A DNA stretch of 64,000 nt, taken from contig VXBM01000288.1 of the NCBI GenBank assembly GCA_013400155.1, forward strand, positions 1 to 64,000, read 5' to 3'. The notes beneath the pieces are model-generated. The model did no database searches and was not told where the DNA came from. It was given only the letters and a program-made list of their open reading frames with translations. The stretch comes from Helopsaltes ochotensis (taxonomy: Eukaryota; Chordata; Aves; Passeriformes; Locustellidae). This document shows, in pieces, positions 53,801-60,400 of this stretch. Each line of letters opens with the position of its first letter. The first letter of the stretch is position 1. The translations under genes were made by a program, and so were the position numbers.

Positions 53801-56800
53801 GTCCAGCCTCAAGCATCAGTCCATCCCCAAGCCACAGGTTTTGCCGTTCATAGCCACGTCCCCACAACAGCAGCAATGCAGCCCAGTGGGCAGGAGCTGC
53901 CTGCAGGAACAGCCGGCTCCCGTACAAACCAGCCAGTCTCCAGGTCAACACCTTCGCTGTTCAGACTCCACATGCCAGCTGTTCTGAAAAGCACAGCTTG
54001 AAGACAGACCTCCCCCCAGACCTTCTACAAAGCCCAGTGAAGTGAGAGCTCTCATTACCAAGTCACTACTAGCGTATAGGAAGTTTTTGCTGCCTGCACC
54101 CCGGAGACGTCCAAGCTCAACAGCCATAAAAAGATGCAATTTGTGAATTCTGTGGTGAGGAGGGGTTGGGGGTTTACTGTAAAGGCAGCAGTGCAAAATG
54201 CAAAGTCATAAATCTCAAAAGCAGCATACTGAAATTGAATGGAATCACTCAAGTCAAGCTCTGTTCCATCTGCTAATTTATGTTCTCTTTGTCAAGGCAG
54301 CTAATGGAGAACAATAAAAACATTAATAATCAAGTTAAATTTATAAACTGGGCAGTATATTCCACTAGTAATGAAATCTGGAGAATCATTCCATGTTATA
54401 TTGCTTTGGGCAGCATGCTAACAAGCACTGCCTTTGAATTATAGCCCTCTTCCATTTTGCTGAACTTTAATTTGGCCCAGCACCACTGTTTCATTTAAAA
54501 CAAATTTCAGGCAGGAGTGGAGCAGACGATGGAGCTCAGAGGCACAGTTCAGCTCAGCTCTGAAAATCTCTAGGTTGCAAGGGGTGAGCATTTGGGATAT
54601 AAAAGCTCTGTTGACATTGTGCTCTGTTTACTGCAGAGAATTGCTGGATATAATTCTCCAGGGTTAGCAGAGCTTTCTACTGCCATGGTGTCATGCTTCC
54701 TAGATTTCAAATATTTGATTGAAATGCTTCACAGATCTTTAATTTTGTAGTTGCTTTGTAAAGTGGATGTCAAATAATTCTTGAGCTCTCACTTCCCAGA
54801 GAGTGGTAGTTTTCTAAGAAAACCTCTGAAAGTATCCAGCTTTTCTGCTCCCTGCTGCTCAGTAGAGGGCATGAGCATAAACCTGATTTACACTCCCTTT
54901 GGAAACACACCAATGCTGTCTCAAGCTGGAGAGATTCTTTGTACAGCAAGCACATCCACAGGAGGGAGACAGCACCCTGACACCAATCATACATCCTTAA
55001 TGTCAGCTTCTCAGCCTAAATAAGTCTTGGTTTAATGTAACTCCCTTCTCTTGCAGTTCACTTCTGCTCTATTACCATCATCCCCAGCACCTTTTGCTTT
55101 GCCAGACCGCCCCAGCCCTTCAGTAGAGTTTGGAGAGCGTGCTCGAATCTACTCCAGGACTAAAAAGGTACCTTAATGCCTGAAAGTTGTCAGTAACTAA
55201 TAAGCCCCTCAAGTATTAACATTTACCCTGTAAAAGCTGGGTGCAGCATATTCGGTAGCAAGGGTAAAAGCAGGTCAAAGACAAAATTTGAGTTAAATTG
55301 ATTGCGGCAGAATACATCAATTTGTGTGCGTTTGCATGAAATATTAATTCCAGCTTTAACATCTGGTTGCAGAGGAAAGTGAATGCACCATAATGATGCA
55401 GGTATACTTTACATTCACCACACTTTCTATTCTCCTAGGAACAGATGGAGAACGATAGGCTTTGTCCTCCCTGGCAGGTGTCTGAGCTGGAGCCTGTGAG
55501 CTGAAGCACACGCTTGGAGCCAGAGCCTGGGCGGCGGAGGCAGCGTCCTGGCGCACTGCTCTGAGCGAGCCCTGCTCATTAGATAACCCTGCCGTGCTGC
55601 AAACCCTTCCTCCCTCCCACCTTCACAGAAGTGCACTGGCAGCATTTTGAAATTCATTGAATTTCAGGGAATTTCTCCAAACTGGCGGGTCAAGCCCCAG
55701 GAGTGTCTGTCCACACCCAGCCACAGCTGGCTTTCTGGCACCCAGGTTTGATATAGTTGTGGGGCGTTTCTGAGCTACAACTGGTATAAGCTACAAGAAA
55801 CTTTTCCTCCTCCAGAAGAAAACCCTTAATTTCTTCCCTCTCAGAGGGGTGAAGCTGTATAGACCTGCTGGCACCGTGACCTGGCAGAGACATGACCTAA
55901 GCGCTCCATGCCTGCTCAAACCTGTTATATCCCTGCAGACTAAGCAGGCACCTACGAGGGGAGAAGCAGGACTGCAAGGATGCCCGCGCTGTGCAGACCC
56001 CTGCCATGAAGACAACCCTCCACCTGCTGCAGGCACAGAGCAGCCCTTAACACATCCCCGAGATATGTCTCAGTTCTAAGGGATCGCTCTGACTCCAAAC
56101 GTGCCATTTTACCCTGCTTGCTGTTGGAGTTTGTGCGGCTCCATGGCAGGCAGGGAGCCCTCGAGATAGGCCAGCCCTTTCCTAGTGCCTGAGAAATCAC
56201 CATCCATGTGTGAAAGCTGGTGAGGCCACGGCCCCACGATGCTGGGCTGGGGGAAAGTTGGGTCACCAGGCTGGGGGGCAGGGGAGCCACCATGCACTGG
56301 GTGCGGTGGGATGCCCTGGATGCTAGGGAGGGGGGACTCTGACTTGCAAGGGGCTCGGGGCAGAGGGTATGGGGTGAGGGGCACTGGGTGCAGGGGGGAT
56401 AAACAGACCCTTCCATCTGCGCGGGGGGGCACCAGCTGCAACGAGCGACACCACGTAGATAATGCTGAAGGGGACACCGGGTGTAAAAGGGCCTGATCGG
56501 CGGGAGCAGGATGCAGAGCACTGGCGGCAAAGGGGGTACCGGGCAGCGGGGCGCGCCAGGGAGCGCTTCCAGCCGCCGAAGCTCGCCCAGCGCCGCGTGG
56601 GCCGGCGCTGCCCGAAGGTGGGGGTGTACCCGGCGAGGCGGGTGGCGGGGGAGGGGGAAGCAAGGGAGGAGCCGAGGGCCGCGGGTAACTCACAACTCCC
56701 CGGGTGATGTCCTCCGCCGCGGGGGTCGGCGCCGCGGGCGCTTCTTGCCACGCCAGCCACAGAGCGAGCATGAGGAGCATCTCCCGGCGGCGGGCGCGGT

Positions 56801-56822
56801 GCCGGGTGGCGGGGCTCAGCAT
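5556..56822 (-). CDS. MMP17: MMP17 (MT4-MMP), GPI-anchored membrane-type matrix metalloproteinase, whole 10-exon coding region
   Basis: Coding exons in transcript order: 56822-56694, 25928-25796, 24105-23979, 18503-18220, 15331-15155, 15022-14923, 13309-13227, 9708-9556, 7339-7082, 5881-5556. They total 1770 nt, all introns are GT-AG, every junction phase matches, and the product is 589 residues (human MMP17 is about 600). Domains seen: signal peptide about 1-31, prodomain with cysteine switch PRCSLPD (98-104), furin site RRKR (111-114), catalytic domain about 121-284 with HEFGHAIGLTH (237-247) and Met-turn M255, hinge about 285-324, hemopexin domain C326-C517, stem cysteines C554 and C556, hydrophobic tail 571-589. 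The catalytic domain lacks the insertion typical of transmembrane MT-MMPs, as in the GPI-linked pair MMP17 and MMP25, and the sequence throughout follows MMP17. Known role: cell-surface zinc endopeptidase acting on pericellular substrates, active after furin removes the prodomain. No disruption is visible, so the gene looks functional. Confidence 0.98.
5882..7081 (-). other. MMP17 intron 9
   Basis: 1200 bp between exons 9 and 10. I see unique sequence without recognisable repeats or embedded exons. Confidence 0.9.
7082..7339 (-). CDS. MMP17: MMP17 coding exon 9: hemopexin blades II-III
   Basis: Encodes residues 396-481 and the first base of G482. It contains DRYWVFKDNNVEEGYPRPIS, then GGIDAAFSW (blade III entry), TYFFKDNLYWRYDD and DPGYP, and ends at DDVMRWSD. 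The acceptor is TCCACAG before 7339 and the donor GTGAGT starts at 7081, phase 1. Conservation with human MMP17 is very high across the exon. Confidence 0.97.
7340..9555 (-). other. MMP17 intron 8
   Basis: 2216 bp between exons 8 and 9. It contains a poly-A/poly-T rich stretch at about 9089-9200; otherwise nothing recognisable. Confidence 0.9.
9556..9708 (-). CDS. MMP17: MMP17 coding exon 8: hemopexin blades I-II
   Basis: Encodes residues 345-395 and the first base of G396. It begins with KYFWRLTRNKHLVSLQPAQI and continues through FWRGLPLNLDSLDAVYER into HKIVFFK, each segment near-identical to human MMP17. The acceptor is CCTCCAG before 9708 and the donor GTGAGA starts at 9555, phase 1. The DAVYE and FFK motifs are the repeated hemopexin blade signatures. 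Confidence 0.97.
9709..13226 (-). other. MMP17 intron 7
   Basis: 3518 bp between exons 7 and 8. It has a T-run at about 9902-9914 and an AT-rich segment at about 10880-11180. Open frames here are short and show no protein family I recognise. Confidence 0.9.
13227..13309 (-). CDS. MMP17: MMP17 coding exon 7: start of hemopexin domain
   Basis: Encodes residues 317-344 and the first base of G345. The sequence RCNTHFDAVAQIRGEAFFFK holds C326, the first of the two cysteines that close the hemopexin propeller, followed by blade I. The acceptor is CCACAG before 13309 and the donor GTGAGG starts at 13226, phase 1. The plus strand here also carries an open frame of about 210 codons (12875-13513), which I regard as incidental. 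Confidence 0.96.
13310..14922 (-). other. MMP17 intron 6
   Basis: 1613 bp between exons 6 and 7. I see nothing recognisable beyond unique sequence. Confidence 0.9.
14923..15022 (-). CDS. MMP17: MMP17 coding exon 6: hinge
   Basis: Encodes residues 284-316 and part of P317, the proline- and acid-rich hinge joining the catalytic and hemopexin domains. It begins GVRESVSPTA as in human MMP17, then diverges in the middle, and ends with LPENRSTVP. The motif N312-R-S is a potential N-glycosylation sequon. The acceptor is ACACAG before 15022 and the donor GTAAGT starts at 14922, phase 2. The preceding intron is only 132 bp. Confidence 0.95.
15023..15154 (-). other. MMP17 intron 5 (short)
   Basis: 132 bp, the shortest intron of the gene. 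The donor is GTGAGT and the acceptor ACACAG. The sequence between is unique. Confidence 0.95.
15155..15331 (-). CDS. MMP17: MMP17 coding exon 5: zinc-binding active site
   Basis: Encodes residues 225-283 plus one base of G284. It carries the metzincin motif HEFGHAIGLTH (237-247): H237, H241 and H247 ligate the catalytic zinc and E238 is the general base. The Met-turn is SIMRPYY with M255. The exon ends with the helix EDKVRIWQLYG that closes the catalytic domain. The acceptor is TCTCCAG before 15331 and the donor GTGAGT starts at 15154, phase 1. All catalytic residues are intact. Confidence 0.98.
15332..18219 (-). other. MMP17 intron 4
   Basis: 2888 bp separating the two catalytic-domain exons. 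I see no recognisable repeat or extra exon. Confidence 0.9.
18220..18503 (-). CDS. MMP17: MMP17 coding exon 4: catalytic domain, N-terminal part
   Basis: Encodes residues 130-224 plus the first base of codon 225. It contains the conserved VRALMYYALKVWSD helix and the structural zinc and calcium region (H183, D185, PFDGPGG at 188-194, H198, H212, D215). Between the beta strand ADIQIDF and this loop there is no eight-residue MT-loop, which fits a GPI-linked rather than a transmembrane MT-MMP. The acceptor is TTTCAG before 18503 and the donor GTAGGT starts at 18219, phase 1. This is the best conserved exon relative to human MMP17. Confidence 0.98.
18504..23978 (-). other. MMP17 intron 3
   Basis: 5475 bp between the prodomain exon and the catalytic domain. 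It contains an ATT simple repeat at about 20386-20431 and a T-run near 22880. A minus-strand AATAAA at about 23592 follows no exon I can identify. Confidence 0.9.
20386..20431. repeat. (ATT)n microsatellite
   Basis: About six ATT units, then an interrupted AATAAT tract, inside MMP17 intron 3. Confidence 0.9.
23979..24105 (-). CDS. MMP17: MMP17 coding exon 3: cysteine switch and furin site
   Basis: Encodes residues 88-129 and part of R130. The cysteine switch PRCSLPD (98-104) carries the Cys100 thiol that keeps the zinc site latent. It is followed by RRKR (111-114), a furin-type convertase site shared by all MT-MMPs; the human protein has four arginines at this place. Downstream, KWSKRNLSWR leads into the catalytic domain. 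The acceptor AG lies at 24107-24106 and the donor GTAAGA starts at 23978, phase 2. The stretch between switch and furin site (about 105-110) differs from human MMP17, which is normal for this linker. Confidence 0.96.
24106..25795 (-). other. MMP17 intron 2
   Basis: 1690 bp between the two prodomain exons. I see unique sequence with no recognisable element. Confidence 0.9.
25796..25928 (-). CDS. MMP17: MMP17 coding exon 2: prodomain, N-terminal half
   Basis: Encodes residues 44-87 plus the first base of codon 88. It begins DWLTKFGYLP, the conserved first helix of the MMP prodomain, and includes TQEELTKAITAMQRFGGL, which matches MMP17 closely. The acceptor is TTTCACAG just before 25928. The donor is GTCAGT at 25795, phase 1. 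No long open reading frame is centred on this exon because it is short and flanked by stops, so it was recognised by translating the minus strand directly. Confidence 0.96.
26028..26100 (+). mobile_element. CR1 LINE 3' terminal fragment
   Basis: Contains GGTTGGACTTGATGATCTCA, then AGGATCTTTTCCAACTAAAA and TGATTCTGTG, the conserved 3' end of CR1 elements. Only about 70 bp remain. It lies just inside intron 1, about 100 bp from exon 2. Confidence 0.88.
47645..47670. repeat. Perfect 11-bp inverted repeat, 4-nt loop
   Basis: ATAAAGGTAAA, loop CACC, TTTACCTTTAT. Intron 1, about 350 bp from the CpG-dense patch. Confidence 0.95.
48000..48170. promoter_or_regulatory. CpG-dense intronic patch with CTCF-like and AP-1 motifs
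   Basis: About 19 CpG dinucleotides in 170 bp, surrounded by CpG-poor intron sequence. CCACAAGAGGGC (47999-48010) matches the CTCF core at 11 of 12 positions. TGAGTCA (48146-48152) is a perfect AP-1 site and overlaps a plus-strand splice-donor-like GTGAGT (48145). It could be an enhancer, an insulator or a small alternative/antisense promoter; sequence alone cannot decide. Confidence 0.4.
49551..49573. repeat. Perfect 10-bp inverted repeat, 3-nt loop
   Basis: TGCTATCTCC, loop AGA, GGAGATAGCA. Intron 1. The arms contain GATA cores. Confidence 0.95.
53236..53262 (+). repeat. Poly-G tract
   Basis: GGGGGATGGGGGG, then C and a run of ten G, then TGGG. It lies in intron 1 and has four or more G-runs, so it could form a G-quadruplex on the plus strand. 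Confidence 0.85.
56220..56480. repeat. G-rich low-complexity stretch next to exon 1
   Basis: Repeated runs of four to seven G on the plus strand, with loosely repeated pieces such as CACTGGGTGC (at about 56295 and 56382). It lies at the start of intron 1, so the transcript is C-rich here. The long minus-strand open frame across it is proline-rich and looks like an artefact. Confidence 0.5.
56694..56822 (-). CDS. MMP17: MMP17 coding exon 1: signal peptide
   Basis: Encodes residues 1-43. A basic N-terminal stretch (residues 7-13, rich in Arg) precedes a hydrophobic core MLLMLALWLAW (15-25) and small residues suited to signal-peptidase cleavage. The exon ends with the codon for V43 and a GTGAGT donor at 56693, phase 0. 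I chose the ATG at 56822 because it is the first in-frame ATG; the reading frame stays open upstream to at least 57029, but that position is GTG. A second in-frame ATG at residue 15 (56780) begins directly at the hydrophobic core and could also be used; both ATGs have G at -3. The exon lies within the CpG island. Confidence 0.93.
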
Positions 56823-56960
56823 CCCCCTTCTCTTCGCGGCGCCCGGCCCCAGCCCCGGCCCCGCGATGGGCTCCGCCGGGCTCCGCGCCGCATCCGCCTG
56901 CTGCCCCGGGCTGCGGCCGCCGCCGGGGAGGGAAGGAGGCAGGGAAAGAGGAAGAGAGGC

Positions 56961-57079
56961 GGGGGGACTCCACTCCGTTCCGCGCTGCTCCGCCGAGGAT
57001 GTAGGAGGGGGGGCTCCGCTCCGCCCCACCGGGAAGGGAGGCTGGGGAGACTCCGCTCCGCGCTGCTTCGCTGCCGGGG
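56961..57079. repeat. Degenerate tandem units in the 5'UTR/promoter
   Basis: Units resembling GACTCCGCTCCGCGCTGCT occur at about 56966-56991 and 57049-57068, with a partial copy (GGCTCCGCTCCGCC) near 57012-57025. They are separated by G-rich spacers and lie just upstream of exon 1. Confidence 0.6.
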
Positions 57080-57183
57080 AGGCTCCTCCGCCGGGCGCGC
57101 CGTCACATCGCCCCGCTTCCGCAGCCCGCGGAGCGGCAAAGTTGCTGCGGGCGCTGGCGCGGAGCAGAACGCGGCTCGGCAGC

Positions 57184-57201
57184 GGCTGCTGCTGCTGCTG
57201 C
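57184..57201. repeat. Short CTG/CAG trinucleotide run in the CpG island
   Basis: About five tandem TGC units on the plus strand (CAG-type on the transcript strand), possibly within the 5'UTR. A GGA-rich run follows at about 57257-57281. Confidence 0.7.
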
Positions 57202-57429
57202 CGGGAGCCGCCGCGGCTCCGGCGCCGCTGCCATGCACCCCTCTGCGGCCGGCCAGCGGAGGCGGAGGAGGAGGAGAGGAAGGGATGCTAATGAGGGAGG
57301 CGGTGTCAGGGCTCTGCCGGTGTGGGGGGCTCGCAAGCGCGGTCTGTCCGCGGCGCAGAGCGGAGCGCCGGTAGTGATCCGGGCCAGCTCCCCCTGGGCC
57401 GCGCGGGTAGGAGCGGGCTGAGTCCCCTC

Positions 57430-60400
57430 CCGGTCTGGTACCTGAAATCCCTCAGGGTCCCAACACGTTTTTTTTCCTTAACATCAACATTTCTGTAAGT
57501 ACCAGCTTCATCTCCGAGTTTTTAAGGGGCTATGGAAAAGACCGCGTGGTTGTAGCATCCCCGACTGACGTCTCGTCTCAGCGAGACTAATGTTTGGCTT
57601 GTCCCCATAAACAGCATAATGGGATCCTTTGGTCTCTACAGTGTGTTCTCCCTCGAGAGCTCTGAATCTGCCACATGCTCCGACAGGCCAGATGGCAGGG
57701 AACACCCTGACAGCTCTAGCTCCTGCTAGTTCAGGATGAACATGTACTTCGTACTCAGCATCTGCCTCCCCGGTTCCTACTGGCATGTTAATACACTCAA
57801 CAGCTTTGCAAATGATTTTTATATTTGGGTATTTTTAAATAAAATTGGAGTTTCTGTTTTAAGAGAAATAATAAGTGGAGATAATGAAGAATGGACAGAG
57901 ATGGAAAATTGCTTCTAGGTGCTGCTCAGGCAAAATTGTAATGGTCATTGATATGACATCTTCTGCACAAATAGATTAATCCAGCAATGAACTGTAACTG
58001 CTTCTGGAGATATTTAATACCAGACAAGACTGGAGAAAACCAGTGGATAAGGGAAGAAGAAGTCTTTGTCCAAAAGAGATTGTCTCAAGAGAATTGGCAG
58101 GAAAGCCTCACTTACTGAGGGTGACAAAGTACACTTTGCACTACCCTGCGTTCCTGTGAACTGGACTGAAGTTACTGCTCCAGCACCAGAGAAATCAGAG
58201 GAGAAACACTTGAATTACATGGTTCAGTGTCTCAGCAACAGCTGTCTGTTGTAGCTCAAGAGCTGTTATCTCAAGAGCTTTGTTCCATACTAAAAAAAGT
58301 TCAGCTTCTTAAATGGACCAACAAGGCCCAGCCTCTGGTTCCATAGGCACAGAGGGAGGGTTTCCAAACTGTGAGGCTGACAGCTCCCACTCACCATGTC
58401 ACCAAAACTGTGGGGAAAACAAAAATTCTCCAACAAAATTTTTAGTGTTAGAGAATTAAAAGGTATTAATTTAGTCTGGCCAGGATGTGCAACAGAAATA
58501 ATTTCATCCAATTATTGCCCGGGTTGTGAAGAGAAAATTATTCCGTGACACATGATCTTTATGAGGATTTTCAGATACTTATACAGTCAAAACCCAGAGA
58601 AATTAATTGATTCAGTGTTTGTTGGTCCCAAGTTACACAGTTCTTAGTATTTGGTTTCCTACTGGTTATTGATCCCTTTGCCTTTCTCCTTCTTTGTTCT
58701 CTTATGTCTCTTTTCCCAGAACAAGTGTCTTCGACCATGCCAGAGATGATGTTTGGGGATGATGTTTGTTAATGGTTATTATCTTTTGTACATCTTCTGT
58801 GCTATTCCCAGCCTTGTTGAAATGTTAAGGTCATCAGGCCTGGTGAAACAGTCCTTTGAAAAGAAACTTCAATTTCTTTCCCCCTGGGCAAAGACAAACA
58901 AAACCCCTGACTAAAGTTATATAAAAAATGTTAAACTTGGTATCATTTCCAACAACCATTTAAATTCACCGTGGAAGGATGTTCATGGCCACTTTGCCAC
59001 AAAGCCCTAGGGAGTGGTTCTCCGTCTCTGTACGTTTCCCACCAGTCTGCAGGACTCACTCCAACCTGTGCATCGGCTGCTGCCTCCTCCCCTCCATCCC
59101 GCCACTGCCGCTGCTCTCGAGGGAGAGCTCTTTCTCACTTTCAATAACGGTCACATTAGCCCCGACAGGACAAGGACTGTTATTTGCTCTATTCCTGACT
59201 CCTCTGCTCTGAGCAGAAAGCAGCAGCCACCGACCACCCCTCAACTTTTTCCGGGTTTTCCAACAGAGAAGCATTTTTCCAGGCAGTCAGGCCAGTCTGA
59301 GATTGCTTAGCAACATCACATATAGTAATTTCCTGCTAAGTAGCTCTGGAGTCTCTTCTTATTAGGAATCATTTCTTTCAATAGTTGACATGACTGTGAG
59401 CAGATCAGAGCCATCCTTGGGAGGAAGGCAGAGGGAGCACAGCTGGGCAGGGCTAGGAGAAAGGTGCAGCAAGTTGTGAGAATCCCTGAGTTTGGAACAA
59501 ACCTGCAGCCCTCCCCTCGGGATGAGCAGCTTCTGTGCTGGCAGTCTTGGCAGGATGAAAACTGCCAGCACAAGTTCGCTGACATGTCATGGGCTTGAGG
59601 TTATCACTGACAAAGGCTTCAGCAGCACCTTAAAATGCTTTCCAGGGATTTTGGATCCTCTGAGAACTGCTCAGCACAGACTCAGCAAGCTCTGCCCCTC
59701 AGCAGTTTGTCTGGCAGACAGGCCCATGTGCTGGGCAGCCTGGAGCTCCAGGCTTGGCCCTATCCCACATCCACAGTGCCCCCTCTCCTGTGCTGGCTAC
59801 ATCAGGCTGTAGCAGCAAGATTACCTCAGCTGCCTTCCTTGCAGTTCTGAGAGATGCTGCATGATCCACACTGACCTTTCATCCCATTTTTCAGGAGTGG
59901 GCAATGAAGAATAAATGTGCACCATGGGCAGCCGCTGAGCTGATGGACAAAAAATAAAGGCTTGAGCCCACTCCAGCTGGAAGAGTTTTGCTCTTAACTT
60001 CAAGAGGTCAAGATTTTAGGGCATATGCTACCATTTTATATTCCCCTCCTAGGTCATCCTCTCCCAGCAGCACATCAGGGACAAAAATCTTCACAGTTTC
60101 TGTCAGAGCAGGTGTTTTAAGTAAATTGACAGCAAGCCAAATGGAAGATGCTGGTCCATATCAAATGTCCTTTAATCTTATTAGATTCCTTTCTGTGGCA
60201 TTAAATGCAAGAGCATACCCATTTTCACCAAGTGTAGAATGTGCTAAACTTGCATATTGCCAGAGAATATCTTTTCCACAGTTGTTTGTCACCCCACAAA
60301 AGCCTCAGTTTTTAGGGGGAAAATGTCACTGAATTTCCCAACTTCTGACCTCTGTAGGTCTCAATGCCCCGTTTCCTTATCTGCTCAGGTTATTAGCACC

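Larger units (their letters stand above)
25929..56693 (-). other. MMP17 intron 1 (30.8 kb)
   Basis: This intron makes up about 60 percent of the coding span and separates the signal-peptide exon from the rest. It begins with the GTGAGT donor at 56693 and ends with TTTCACAG before exon 2. It holds a small CR1 fragment, simple repeats, a CpG-dense patch at 48.0-48.17 kb, a G-run at 53.24 kb, several perfect hairpins and a low-complexity G-rich stretch at 56.22-56.48 kb. I see no internal protein-coding exon on either strand. A long first intron is a common place for enhancers, but none is proven here. Confidence 0.9.
56480..57420. promoter_or_regulatory. MMP17: CpG island spanning MMP17 promoter, 5'UTR and exon 1
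   Basis: A dense run of CpG dinucleotides and very high GC that covers exon 1 and the sequence upstream, falling sharply to AT-rich sequence after about 57430. I see no TATA box at an obvious position, as usual for CpG-island promoters. GC-box-like CCGCCCC occurs near 57021-57027. The transcription start cannot be fixed from sequence alone. Large open frames on both strands here result from GC richness. Confidence 0.85.

Noticed and set aside
56820..57029. N-terminal extension of MMP17 starting at 57029
   Set aside because: The codon there is GTG, not ATG, and the extension would bury the signal peptide behind about 69 low-complexity residues.
56511..57374. 287-codon plus-strand open frame in the CpG island, and several others there on both strands
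   Set aside because: GC-rich sequence lacks stops by composition. The frames are Arg/Gly/Ala/Pro-rich, show no family, and overlap the MMP17 exon on the opposite strand.
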